DNA of 64,000 bases from Candidatus Thorarchaeota archaeon (GCA_029855935.1 JAGSHN010000004.1:62001-126000); one strand, 5' to 3'; shown: positions 15,953 through 25,160, numbered from the stretch's first letter. Notes: a model not told the origin generated them from the sequence alone. Numbers and translations: made by a program.

Positions 15953-16852
15953 TCAGACAGCGGTTGTGACGACTGGGCCGTCCTCTGTGACCAGAACCGT
16001 ATGCTCAAACTGGCTGACGATGCCTCCGCTTGCCTCGACAAGGACGGGATAGCCTCTGATGGCCCCTGCATTGATGAGCGTACGGAGGTTGGCCTCGACA
16101 TCCGGTAGCCCCATCTGCTGGACCCAGCGAAGAGCGAAGGGCAAAGTCCGAAACCGCTGGTGAAGTGTCTTCAGGAGATCTCTCGCAGCAGCGGGCAGGT
16201 CGGGCCTGCCAAACGTTGTACCAGAGAAGATCAGAGTGGGCCGACGCTCAGCGACCGCACCAGTGCCGTCCGTTGCAAATGGCTCGATGGCATATACGTG
16301 CCCCGCCTTTATCTCATATTGTTCCGCGGAACTGATGTTGGGAATGGAGAGCCCAGCGTGCAGAGTCCATCTACGCATCTCATGGCCCGCGAGCTGATAC
16401 ACGGGAGTCAGCCCAATCCGGCGGATTTCTCTTTCGATGACAGTGCCGATGTGACCGACAGTGACTCCGGGATGCATCTCCGCGATTGCAGCTTGTAGTG
16501 CGCTATGCGCTGCAGAGATGAAATTAGGATGCGACCCATCAAGGTCAATGGTGAGTGCAGAGTCTGCCAAGTAACCGTTCATATGTGCACCGATGTCAAC
16601 CTTGACAAGACCACTATCAGGAATCAACGTCGAATCGTGTTGGGGACTCGTATAGTGAGCGGCAACATCGTCAATTGAGATGTTGCAAGGAAATGCCAGC
16701 CCTGTGGCCCCGCGGTCAAGCAGTCTGTGTTCCGCCAATTCGCAGATGTCCACGACTCGTGCACCCGGACGAATCCGTTGGGACACCTCCCTCAACACGT
16801 GTCCCGTTATGCGGCCGGCAAGAATGATGTCATCAAGGGAGTCGGCGCTCAC
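15953..16852 (-). CDS. Methionine aminopeptidase type II paralogue (copy 2)
   Basis: A tandem paralogue of the downstream copy. It also keeps the five ligands: VKVDIGAH, YLADSAL, AGHEMRRW, YAIEPFAT and FEHTVLV. It differs in several loops and in the C-terminal insert (PDLPAAARDLLKTLHQRFRTL). The start is taken as a GTG at 16852 with GAGG seven bases upstream, giving about 299 residues; the frame stays open to 16945. It is probably active, but its substrate preference may differ. The divergent neighbour is a UPF0173 hydrolase. Confidence 0.88.
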   Translation of the reverse strand: MSADSLDDIILAGRITGHVLREVSQRIRPGARVVDICELAEHRLLDRGATGLAFPCNISIDDVAAHYTSPQHDSTLIPDSGLVKVDIGAHMNGYLADSALTIDLDGSHPNFISAAHSALQAAIAEMHPGVTVGHIGTVIEREIRRIGLTPVYQLAGHEMRRWTLHAGLSIPNISSAEQYEIKAGHVYAIEPFATDGTGAVAERRPTLIFSGTTFGRPDLPAAARDLLKTLHQRFRTLPFALRWVQQMGLPDVEANLRTLINAGAIRGYPVLVEASGGIVSQFEHTVLVTEDGPVVTTAV

Positions 16853-16977
16853 TCCAGATGCCTCAGAGTGGTGAGAACGACTGGTCTTATCAGTCCACTG
16901 AAGCTGGCACACCAGCAGGTCAGTCGAAAAAGAAAAGAGCAGCATACGGAGGAGAACTCCCGGAGTGTGATTGGTAG

Positions 16978-17649
16978 ATGAGGTTCACATACCTTGGTCA
17001 TGCGTCTTTCAAGGTCGAGTCGGACGGAAAGGTGATCTTTGTTGATCCGTGGCTCAATGGCCCTACGTCACCAGTGAAAGTCGACGATGTTACAGAGGCA
17101 GACATAGTACTTGTGACCCATGATCACGGGGATCACGGCTATGATGAGGCCATCGAGATCTGCAAGAAGACTGGGGCCTGGTTCGTTGCAATAAACGAGT
17201 TAAGTCTGAGAGCCAAAGAGGCAGGGGTTGAGAATGCACACACTCTGAACATTGGTGGCAGTGTACAGATTGATGGGGTCACCGTGACGCTTGTTCAGGC
17301 ATTTCATTCGTGTGGAGTGGGTGCACCAACAGGGTTCGTCGTCAGGTTCCCAAGTGGAACGTTCTATCATGCGGGAGACACTGGCCTGTTCGCAAGCATG
17401 TCACTGATTGGCGACCTGTACAAGCCCGATGTGGCACTGCTCCCCATCGGGAGCTACTACACGATGGATGTGCATCAGGCAGCGCTGGCCAGCACATTGC
17501 TCAAACCCAAGTGTGTCGTGCCGATGCATTATGATACATTCCCCGTGATCGGTGCAGACCCAGCAGAGTTTGCCAAGCTCGTCGCCCAGAGAGACGCCTC
17601 AATCAGAGTTGCCGTCATCAGGGTCGGCGAAACTATGGATTTGCCCTGA
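16978..17649 (+). CDS. UPF0173 metal-dependent hydrolase (metallo-beta-lactamase fold)
   Basis: 223 residues, typical for UPF0173. The metal-binding motif THDHGDHGYD lies at residues 47-56, a further His in VQAFHSCGVG, AGDTGLF follows, and a late His is in VPMHYDTFP. The family resembles UlaG/RNase Z-like hydrolases; its substrate is not established. It is divergent from the MetAP copies. Confidence 0.88.
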   Translation: MRFTYLGHASFKVESDGKVIFVDPWLNGPTSPVKVDDVTEADIVLVTHDHGDHGYDEAIEICKKTGAWFVAINELSLRAKEAGVENAHTLNIGGSVQIDGVTVTLVQAFHSCGVGAPTGFVVRFPSGTFYHAGDTGLFASMSLIGDLYKPDVALLPIGSYYTMDVHQAALASTLLKPKCVVPMHYDTFPVIGADPAEFAKLVAQRDASIRVAVIRVGETMDLP

Positions 17650-17689
17650 GCAGGTCAGACAACAAGAATGTGGAGCCGATGCCTGTCGC

Positions 17690-18045
17690 CCGACACACTA
17701 ACTCCCAACGTCACAGCATCGGAGTGTTCCGGCTCCGTTGAGTGGTCTCGTGGTGGGCCGTGACGGCATCGGTCCACCTGCCAATGTGTGAGCCGTGGGT
17801 GACACCAGTCTCATCTGCGGATGGCTGGACCATCCATCATCGACTAGGTCCGTCTTGGCTCGATGCTTGACAGGTGAGCAGGATGTCGCCCGCCCCTTGC
17901 GCTGCACTTCATCGATCAGAGATCTCCGTGTGCCCTCGTGAGCGGGACTTTCTCCTGACACACATCAGTCCGCGAGAGGATATTAGCCTTGTTGTGCGTC
18001 GCGTAGCATACTCGCCAGTCGAAAAATGGTTGGGAGTGCAGTCCC
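17690..18045 (-). ncRNA. Candidate structured non-coding RNA (RNase P RNA considered, not established)
   Basis: This is part of a 748-nt stretch with no plausible gene. On the minus strand it is G+C-rich and has many short inverted repeats: ACTCCCAAC (18037-18029) can pair with GTTGGGAGT (17709-17701), GATGTGTG-type sequence near 17965 with CACACAT near 17790, and GGATGG-TCCA-GCCATCC forms a hairpin. The element AGGAGAAAGTCCC (17945-17956) resembles the RNase P conserved region I, but I could not find a convincing partner for the P4 helix or the other conserved regions. Ends are guesses. Confidence 0.3.
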
Positions 18046-18397
18046 GTATGACAACGTTCAAATACAAGGCCCCTCCCGTAGGAGAAGTGACGTGATTGTA
18101 TCACGCTCACATCAACATAATCATAATTACCGTATCACAAGACGCCACGGGGTCTCGTGACTCGGAGAAGGAAGAGTCAGCGAGCGACCGCAAGAGATGA
18201 AATGAAACGCTTATGACTCTCATCACATCACAGGATCATCAAGTCACAGTCATTTCGAATCTCTAAGGGAGAGTTCACAGGGGAATAGTCCGGCTGTATA
18301 GAGGAATGAAAGGGGAACACCCTAGAGAAGTGGGGTCGCGGCGATAACTTCTCAGAGTCATTGTAAAGACACGTGGCGGGACACATGGGAGACGTGC
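18046..18397. other. Gene-free region before dnaG, no recognisable feature
   Basis: About 350 nt. I see no coding frame and no tRNA. It holds an AT-rich patch (AACATAATCATAATTACC near 18113) and a short palindrome GTGAT-TGT-ATCAC (18092-18104). It may include a long dnaG leader or part of the RNA candidate to the left. Confidence 0.4.
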
Positions 18398-19699
18398 ATG
18401 GAAATAGGAACCGACTTTGATCAGAGCACTGCCAAATACGTCATCAGAGCCCGAATAGATATTGACGGCGTTGTTGACAAGCCCGATGTCATTGGGGCCA
18501 TCTTCGGACAGACGGAGGGACTCCTCGGCGAGGACCTCGACCTACGCGAGTTACAACGAACTGGTAGAATAGGGAGGATACAGATTGCCATCAGGTCAGA
18601 GGGTGGTACCAGCAAAGGCGAGATTGTGATTCCCGTGTCACTGAACAAGACTGCCACTGCCATTCTTGCAGCCGCTCTCGAAACCGTTGACCGGGTGGGG
18701 CCGTGTACGGCGAAGGTCACTCTCGAGAAGGTTGAGGATATCCGGGGGGCCAAACGTAGGAGGGTCGTCAGTAGAGCGATAAGCATACTAAAGGGCTGGG
18801 AAGAAGATGTGGCTCCGGGGACGGAGGAGATAACCGGTGCCGTTGAGAGAGCCAGCCGAAAGACCATTGTGAAGTTTGGTCCCGAGAAGCTTCCGGCTGG
18901 TCCCGACCTAGAGAGCAGCGATGAGATAATCATTGTCGAGGGGCGGGCCGATGTTATCAATCTACTGAAGAACGGCATAACTAATACGGTGGCTGTTGAG
19001 GGCACTCATATCCCCAAGTCCATCGTGGAACTGACGAAGAAGAAGGGGAAGCGGGTCGTAGCGTTCCTTGACGGTGACAGAGGCGGCGACCTTATTCTTC
19101 GCGAGCTGATGCAGGTGGCCAAGGTTGACTATATAGCGAGAGCGCCGGAAGGGAAGGAAGTCGAGGAGCTGACCAAGAGAGAGATATCAAAGGCGCTCCA
19201 GACAAAGATTCCCGCGGACCAAGCTCTAGCACTCGTGGAGGAGCGCAAGGCACCATCACCACGGAAACGCAAGACGCCAAAGAGATCGACAACAAGGCCG
19301 AAGAGAGAGGAAATTGCCGCTCCCCCCCCGACACCAGCGTTGGAAGCCCCTCATACGTCGCGCAGAATAGGTAGATCCGTTGTCAGGCCGCCCATCGAGC
19401 TTGATGAGGAATATATTGCGAAGGTTGACGAGATAAGGGAGTCGTTCAGAGCAGTGCTGTTCGATGCAGAGAAGAACATCATTGCTGAATGCGGTGTTGC
19501 CGAACTGACGAGGCATCTGGAGGATGTGGAGTCGGTCCACACTATCGTGTTCGATGGAGTTGTCACCCAGAGACTTGTTGACCTAGCCGCAAAGAAGGGG
19601 GCCACACTCATAATTGGGGCTGCAGCTGCGGACATTGAAAACAAACCACCGGGTCTGAGGTATATCACGTTCGAGGACATAGACCGCAGAAGACAGTAG
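18398..19699 (+). CDS. dnaG: Archaeal DnaG-type primase / exosome subunit
   Basis: 433 residues. The N-terminus has GVVDKPDVIGAIFGQTEGLL and DLRELQRTGRIGRIQI, typical of archaeal DnaG; the TOPRIM core has DEIIIVEGRADVINLL (catalytic Glu) and VVAFLDGDRGGDLI (Asp-x-Asp). A basic, proline-rich linker of about 70 residues precedes a C-terminal part. In archaea DnaG is a stable RNA exosome subunit and has weak primase activity. It is followed by a LonB-like ATPase and Pelota. Confidence 0.95.
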   Translation: MEIGTDFDQSTAKYVIRARIDIDGVVDKPDVIGAIFGQTEGLLGEDLDLRELQRTGRIGRIQIAIRSEGGTSKGEIVIPVSLNKTATAILAAALETVDRVGPCTAKVTLEKVEDIRGAKRRRVVSRAISILKGWEEDVAPGTEEITGAVERASRKTIVKFGPEKLPAGPDLESSDEIIIVEGRADVINLLKNGITNTVAVEGTHIPKSIVELTKKKGKRVVAFLDGDRGGDLILRELMQVAKVDYIARAPEGKEVEELTKREISKALQTKIPADQALALVEERKAPSPRKRKTPKRSTTRPKREEIAAPPPTPALEAPHTSRRIGRSVVRPPIELDEEYIAKVDEIRESFRAVLFDAEKNIIAECGVAELTRHLEDVESVHTIVFDGVVTQRLVDLAAKKGATLIIGAAAADIENKPPGLRYITFEDIDRRRQ

Positions 19700-19787
19700 G
19701 GCGCAGGGACGGACGGGTATTACACACAGTTATGATGGCGTGTCTGACAAGTAGCTCCTAGAACCGCTTGCCCAAGGGGCTGACAAG

Positions 19788-21248
19788 GTGCTAGGCCTAT
19801 TGGACAGTATCGAGTCCACAGCCGATATCCCGATACCGGAAGACCCGTTTGAGAGGATAGTAGGACAGGACCGTGCCGTCGCACTTGTGAGAACCGCCGT
19901 CCTGCAGCGGCGCCATGTTCTTCTCTGTGGGGCGCCAGGCGTTGGAAAGTCCATGCTTGCAAAGGCAGCAACAACACTTCTACCTCCACCAAGAGAAGAG
20001 ATTCAGATACACAACAATCCTAGCCAGCCAAACCGGCCGACTGTGGTAGTTCGTCACTACGATGAGAGAACAGAGAACTCCCGGTCACACCAGACCGAGA
20101 GTGAGCTGTGGAGTGGAGCGGAAACCTACTATGTACGCCCCGAGGACCTGCCGTTCGATGTTGCTGTGAAGATGGGGTATAGATGCCCCAACTGTGGGGC
20201 GCTCTCAATCCCCGACCAGGGAGTATGTTTTGACTGTGGAGGGGCAAAGCGCTGCGACTGGAGGGGAACAGATGCGTACATTGGACTGTTCAGAGCACTG
20301 GACGTGATATATGAGAGAGCACTCCCTGAGGTTGTCACCGAGGAGCGGGTGGCAGGTCAACAGAGGACCGTGACCTACCGGAGAGAGGGGTCACTTGACA
20401 CAATCCTTGTCACTGTCACAGAACATCGGCAGGTCGTAGAGAACGACCCCGCACCAGTCCCAGATAGCGTCAATGTGATAGTGCCAATCAACTCGCCTCG
20501 CTTTGTGAGAGTTACAGGTGCCAGTGCTGTAGAGCTCCTTGGGGACATCAGGCACGACCCCTATGGAGGCAACAGTGAGATAGGTACACCGCCATATATG
20601 AGAGTCGTACCGGGAGCAATACACGAGGCGCACGAGGGCATTCTCTACATCGACGAGATTGCCACTCTGGGGCCACTCCAGAAGTACCTGCTCACTGCGA
20701 TGCAGGACAGACAATATCCAATAGCAGGTCACAACCCTCAAAGCTCAGGTGCTGCCGTCAGGGTTGATGGCGTCCCCTGTGACTTCATCCTCTTCGCATC
20801 GACAAACCCTGAAGATCTCCCGGGAATAATTCCACCTCTCAGGTCACGGATAAGGGGCTATGGGTATGAGATCGTCCTCGCATCGTGGATGAAGAGAGAT
20901 GCACAGGCCATAGATGGGCTGGCGCGCTTTGTGGCCCAGACTGTGACGGAGGATGGGAGGATCCCACACTTCACTGTTGATGCCGTGAGAGCTGTCATCG
21001 ATGTGGCGGAGAAGATGGCACTCTCCCTCGATGGGCAGACGGACGCACTCACACTGCGGCTACGGGAACTTGGAGGAATCGTCAGAGTGGCAGGAGATCT
21101 CGCAGTGCGGGACGGGGCAGAACTGGTGGAAAAGCGTCAGGTGAAGGAGGCAGTACGGCTCAGCAACGGAGCAGTGTTGGAGTTGACCCGCGGCGGACGC
21201 GGCTCCGCATCTAAACCATCGAGGGAGTACGGAAGCTATTTCTTCTGA
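19788..21248 (+). CDS. LonB-like AAA+ ATPase with inserted zinc ribbon and no protease domain
   Basis: 486 residues. Walker A GAPGVGKS (48-55), Walker B ILYIDEI (285-291), sensor 1 ASTN (337-340) and arginine finger LRSRI are intact, and MRVVPGAIHEAHEGILYIDE is characteristic of archaeal LonB. Archaeal LonB normally has membrane helices between Walker A and B and a C-terminal Ser-Lys protease; here the insert is soluble, with CPNC (133-136) and CFDC (147-150) forming a zinc ribbon, and the chain stops after the ATPase lid. GTG start. It may act as a remodelling ATPase rather than a protease. Lies between dnaG and pelota. Confidence 0.75.
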   Translation: MLGLLDSIESTADIPIPEDPFERIVGQDRAVALVRTAVLQRRHVLLCGAPGVGKSMLAKAATTLLPPPREEIQIHNNPSQPNRPTVVVRHYDERTENSRSHQTESELWSGAETYYVRPEDLPFDVAVKMGYRCPNCGALSIPDQGVCFDCGGAKRCDWRGTDAYIGLFRALDVIYERALPEVVTEERVAGQQRTVTYRREGSLDTILVTVTEHRQVVENDPAPVPDSVNVIVPINSPRFVRVTGASAVELLGDIRHDPYGGNSEIGTPPYMRVVPGAIHEAHEGILYIDEIATLGPLQKYLLTAMQDRQYPIAGHNPQSSGAAVRVDGVPCDFILFASTNPEDLPGIIPPLRSRIRGYGYEIVLASWMKRDAQAIDGLARFVAQTVTEDGRIPHFTVDAVRAVIDVAEKMALSLDGQTDALTLRLRELGGIVRVAGDLAVRDGAELVEKRQVKEAVRLSNGAVLELTRGGRGSASKPSREYGSYFF

Positions 21249-21279
21249 CAGTCCCGCAACAGCAGAGTGGTAGTGACGA

Positions 21280-22368
21280 GTGAAGATCCTCAAGCGCGAC
21301 CTGAGAGAGGGAAAGATCACACTGAAGATTGAAACCCTTGACGACCTCTGGCATCTGTACAATGTGATTCAGGTCGGAGACACTGTAATAGGACGCACAA
21401 CACGACGGGTGCGGATTGGTGACGAGGACTCAAGGAAACAGGAGAGCGTGAGAAAAACTATGACGCTCACGCTCAAGGTTGATGACGTGTCGTTTCACAG
21501 CTTTGCGAACAGGGTCAGAATCAAGGGGAGGATTCTGCAGGGCCCAGCCGACTTAGTCAGCATTGGCTCCTTTCATACTCTCAACATTGAGTTGGGGAAC
21601 ACCATTACGATAATCAAGGAACACTGGCCACAGTACATCCTGAAACGGTTGGAGGAAGCGCAAAGATCGCGGGCCAGCCCAATAGCGCTGATCGTCACAA
21701 TCGAGGATGGAGTTGCAGAGCTCTTCTTGGTGGCCGACTTTGGAATAAGGCAGATGAGCAGGATAAGAACGAGTATCTCGCGGAAACGTGGAGACCAGAA
21801 GGCCTACGATTCGTCGATGAGGGAGTTCTTCCAAGAAGTTGTCACTGCAGTACGTACTGCGCTGGAACAAAATGAGGTCGGCCTGGTCGTTATCTGTGGG
21901 CCGGGGTTTGTCAAAGACCACTTCAGAGAGTTCCTCCTGAGCTCGCAAATCAAGGGCCTACCACCGGTAATCGCAGAGGCGACGAACACCACTGGCCTCC
22001 CCGCTGCCAGGGAGATTCTCTACAGAGGTGTCGTGTCAAAGGTTCTGACTGAACTGAAGATTGAAACCGAAACACGGCTGATGGAAGAACTACTGACACA
22101 TATTGCGAAAGATGACGGCCTGGGCGCATATGGAGATGAGGATGTCGCAAGGGCTGTGCAGTTCGGAGCAGTTGAACATCTTCTCATAACAGACCGCAGA
22201 CTCAGGCAGGTCCCCAACAACGAGAGGAGAGAGATGGACACGCTCATACGCGAAACCGAACGGTCACGAGGGGCAGTTCATATCGTATCGACAGAACATC
22301 CTGCGGGTGATCAGCTCGATAGCCTCGGGGGAATTGCCGCCATCCTGAGATTCAGAATAGAACACTGA
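21280..22368 (+). CDS. pelA: Protein pelota (Dom34), ribosome rescue factor
   Basis: 362 residues. The N-terminal Sm-like domain (MKILKRDLREGKITLKIETLDDLWHL type start) is followed by an eRF1 domain 2-like part with TIEDGVAELFLV and a C-terminal eRF1 domain 3-like part (ARAVQFGAVEHLLITD). It has no GGQ motif, as expected for Pelota. It works with aEF1A or ABCE1 on stalled ribosomes. The start is a GTG 31 nt after the upstream ATPase, so the two are probably in one operon. Confidence 0.95.
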   Translation: MKILKRDLREGKITLKIETLDDLWHLYNVIQVGDTVIGRTTRRVRIGDEDSRKQESVRKTMTLTLKVDDVSFHSFANRVRIKGRILQGPADLVSIGSFHTLNIELGNTITIIKEHWPQYILKRLEEAQRSRASPIALIVTIEDGVAELFLVADFGIRQMSRIRTSISRKRGDQKAYDSSMREFFQEVVTAVRTALEQNEVGLVVICGPGFVKDHFREFLLSSQIKGLPPVIAEATNTTGLPAAREILYRGVVSKVLTELKIETETRLMEELLTHIAKDDGLGAYGDEDVARAVQFGAVEHLLITDRRLRQVPNNERREMDTLIRETERSRGAVHIVSTEHPAGDQLDSLGGIAAILRFRIEH

Positions 22369-22384
22369 GGAGACCTCCGCTCTC

Positions 22385-23500
22385 TCATACTGGCTCGAAC
22401 AGCGTCTGCAGTCGGTCCCAAGTCGGGTATTCATAGGCGATGCCAATCTCCAATGCACCCCCGTAGCTGAACTCCTTCCGAATGTCGTCGACTATGTCTA
22501 GCAATACCCATGGTGCAATCTCGATTCGGGACAGGCGCCTATCAATATTGACCAGATGATGTGGGACATCAAACTTGTCCGTCAGAAGTGTCAGCAGGCG
22601 CTCCATTGTCTTGTTGGAGAGTGTGCTCCCGTGCGGCGCCCGTATGACGCCCACAATCAGTAGCGGATCCTCATCGTCGAGCTCTTCAAAGGGCCGCTTT
22701 ATTCTCTCACGTCGTCGAAGGAGACGATTTCGCATCTGGACTGAGTCTTTAAACCTTGATGAACAGAAGTGCACAGTCAGAGTTTTGAGAGTGACAGATG
22801 CCCACTCAAGGATACGTTCTGCCGTTTCCAGGCTGCCAAGAATGCTGGCACCAGAGAGATCACGGAGCCTGTATCCCCGGGAGAGCAGCGCAGAGAAGTT
22901 GGTCTCACTCGCCTCGAGCTCGTTAAGATTCACGAATGAAACGCCCATCTCTTCGGCCCTCAGGAGGATATCACAGACGGCCTCGTCACTGTCAGGTAGT
23001 ACTGGAATCTCGATTCCAACATCCAGACCGATGTCCAGCGCCCTGCTCACACCAGTCCAATCGTCGTCTTGGGGATGGAATCGTATCTCATCAAGGCCTG
23101 CATCATAGAGGGGCCGAATCACGCTGCTCTCAGCATCGGCACGAGCGGTATAGAGGTGGATGTGAAACGCAGGGCCAAACTCGCGCTTGAGAAGACGAAT
23201 ATAGCGGATTGTCCTGTCAAGCTGGCACAAGGGATCGCCACCACTGATTCCTGCCCCCTCGGCACCTATCGACTCGGCCTCATAGACTACGTCGGCATCC
23301 GACGAAACAGGCGTCTCGTCCGCGAATACTACGTCTCTGTTCGCCTTATCGGCGGAGAGAGGACAATAGAAACACGCAGCATCACATAGACCGGTGGCAA
23401 ACAAGACCATCTTCGAGCCACGAGCGCACAGCTTACAGCCTTGTGGGAGTTCTCCCACGTAGAGTGAGCCACCATCACGAAACTTTACCTGACGACTCAT
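22385..23500 (-). CDS. Uncharacterised archaeal radical SAM protein (COG2108-like)
   Basis: 371 residues. An N-terminal cysteine pair (CKLCARG) precedes the radical SAM motif CDAACFYC, followed by AGISGGDPLCQLDRTIRYI and DEIRFHPQ, a barrel typical of proteins related to pyruvate-formate-lyase activases. The family is widespread in archaea without known substrate. Its ATG overlaps the stop of the upstream nucleotidyltransferase by 4 nt, and that gene overlaps ttuA in the same way. Confidence 0.8.
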   Translation of the reverse strand: MSRQVKFRDGGSLYVGELPQGCKLCARGSKMVLFATGLCDAACFYCPLSADKANRDVVFADETPVSSDADVVYEAESIGAEGAGISGGDPLCQLDRTIRYIRLLKREFGPAFHIHLYTARADAESSVIRPLYDAGLDEIRFHPQDDDWTGVSRALDIGLDVGIEIPVLPDSDEAVCDILLRAEEMGVSFVNLNELEASETNFSALLSRGYRLRDLSGASILGSLETAERILEWASVTLKTLTVHFCSSRFKDSVQMRNRLLRRRERIKRPFEELDDEDPLLIVGVIRAPHGSTLSNKTMERLLTLLTDKFDVPHHLVNIDRRLSRIEIAPWVLLDIVDDIRKEFSYGGALEIGIAYEYPTWDRLQTLFEPV

Positions 23501-24216
23501 AATCTAGTGCTTCCTCCTCTCCTGCGTATGGTGCGTCGTAGTGCGGGGTCGCTGTCGCACAGTATCTTTGCCATCTCCTCAAACGTTGTACCATCGGGGA
23601 CATGACGGACTATGTAGACTCCTGTCCGTCCAACCCTGCTGCGACGCAAAAGGACTCGCACGCGCTCCTTGGCAATGTCTATGCTGACACCCAGACGTTT
23701 GGCGACCTCACGCTCACGCCCAATCACCCCGGACTCGATGTGCCCCTCAGGTATGGGCTCGATGAGTAAGAGACGCTTGTTCACACCAAGGACTCGCTGG
23801 TCACCCTTGAGCTGGTCGGAGTCAACAACACCACCCCAGCGATAGAACTCCTCCTCACGCGGCATCATCTTGAGAAGAGGGAACGTCACCACTATGTTGT
23901 CCTTAACATGAATATGTGCCTTCAACACAGAGGAGGGAGTCGCCTGCACAATCTCCCGGCGTATCCACCTACCCAGAGCTAGTTCTACGCGAAAACTCGG
24001 AACGGAATACGGAACGACTATGTCAATATCGGACCTCGGTCTGACATCCCCACGGGCCACTGAACCATGCACCAGTGGCCTAAGCGACTCATGCTCCAGC
24101 CGAGTCATCACCTCAAGAGCCTGTTGTCGCAGACGCCTCAGATGTGCCCAACGTTCTGTGGTATAGGTGATCCGACGGGGCTCGTGAAGAATCTCAGGTT
24201 GACGGGACACTATCAC
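23497..24216 (-). CDS. Predicted nucleotidyltransferase (COG2413-like)
   Basis: 239 residues. The minimal nucleotidyltransferase motif is clear: VHGSVARGDVRPRSDIDIVV, with GS and the DxD pair. The C-terminal half contains KGDQRVLGVNKRLLLIEP and a helix-turn-helix-like segment GREREVAKRLGVSIDIAKERV. The natural substrate is unknown; tRNA or protein nucleotidylation is possible. It overlaps both ttuA (upstream) and the radical SAM gene (downstream) by 4 nt each. Confidence 0.75.
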   Translation of the reverse strand: MIVSRQPEILHEPRRITYTTERWAHLRRLRQQALEVMTRLEHESLRPLVHGSVARGDVRPRSDIDIVVPYSVPSFRVELALGRWIRREIVQATPSSVLKAHIHVKDNIVVTFPLLKMMPREEEFYRWGGVVDSDQLKGDQRVLGVNKRLLLIEPIPEGHIESGVIGREREVAKRLGVSIDIAKERVRVLLRRSRVGRTGVYIVRHVPDGTTFEEMAKILCDSDPALRRTIRRRGGSTRL

Positions 24217-25160
24217 TCACCATTGCGGTTGGCATCAATCTCCTCCAGAATCAGACAGGTCTTGCAGACGCGTCCGGTGGTGGGCGCACCACATCTCTCA
24301 CACGAGGTCGCTCGAGTCGTGTCGCTCAGAGTGCTCTCCAGCGCGGACGCCACTGTTTCACCAGACCGGAGTATTGCTAGCATCGTCCCAGGACGCTTGT
24401 GCTCCATCTGGCTTACGAAAGCACGGATATCGTTTCGCAGGGCCTCTCCAGCATAGGGGCATGGAACATCATGATAAGGTAGCTCTGCAAAATGGGCATA
24501 CGCGACTACGTCGCGTTCTGATAGCTCGATTATGGGCTTTACACGAGGGACAAACCCAGGGACCGCGTATTCCCTCAGTCTGTTCGTACGGGCAATACGT
24601 CTGACATCGCCCCGGAGAATGTTCATGATTATGGTCTGGGCCTCATCATCAAGGTTATGGCCCGTTGCTATCACGTCCGCACCCAACTCCCGAGCAGCAT
24701 CATTCAACGCCCTGCGACGCAGAACTCCGCAGTAGGAACAGGCCCCGACGGTCCTGTCCGCGCGACGACGTACTATCGAGTCCAGAGAACTACCGAACAG
24801 TTTCTCAAAGCTCCATACGTGCAACTCAAGATCAAGAGAATGCGCCAACTCCTGCGCGCACTTGAGAGCCTGATCTCGATAGCCACGAATTCCCTCATCA
24901 ATCGTGATTGGGAGTAATTCAGACTGGGGATACTTGGCCTCAATCTCTGTGAGAATGTGCAGCAGAACTGCACTGTCCTTGCCGCCAGAGATTGCGACCG
25001 CAATTCGGTCCGTTTCTCGTAGCATCTTGTACTTGTTTATCGAGCGCTGTACTCGCTGGACGGTCGTAGACAACAGACACCTAGCGCATAGGGCCTCGGA
25101 TGTGTGTCGTCTGAGATAGACTGGAGGGGCAGTTCCACATCTTGTACAGTTTGTCGCCAT
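24213..25160 (-). CDS. ttuA: tRNA 2-thiolation protein TtuA/Ncs6
   Basis: 315 residues of the TtcA/TtuA family. Two N-terminal zinc pairs (CTRC, CARC), the PP-loop SGGKDS (58-63), CSYCGVLRRR and GHNLDDEAQT in the catalytic domain, and C-terminal CERC and CKTC zinc pairs are all present. It transfers sulfur to uridine 34 or 54 of tRNA using an iron-sulfur cluster and a ubiquitin-like sulfur carrier. It leads a three-gene overlapping operon. Confidence 0.93.
   Translation of the reverse strand: MATNCTRCGTAPPVYLRRHTSEALCARCLLSTTVQRVQRSINKYKMLRETDRIAVAISGGKDSAVLLHILTEIEAKYPQSELLPITIDEGIRGYRDQALKCAQELAHSLDLELHVWSFEKLFGSSLDSIVRRRADRTVGACSYCGVLRRRALNDAARELGADVIATGHNLDDEAQTIIMNILRGDVRRIARTNRLREYAVPGFVPRVKPIIELSERDVVAYAHFAELPYHDVPCPYAGEALRNDIRAFVSQMEHKRPGTMLAILRSGETVASALESTLSDTTRATSCERCGAPTTGRVCKTCLILEEIDANRNGE

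Noticed and set aside
17945-17956. Firm assignment of RNase P RNA from AGGAGAAAGTCCC
   Set aside because: The element resembles conserved region I, but I could not find a pairing partner for P4 or the conserved region V sequence at a reasonable position, so only a low-confidence RNA candidate is reported.
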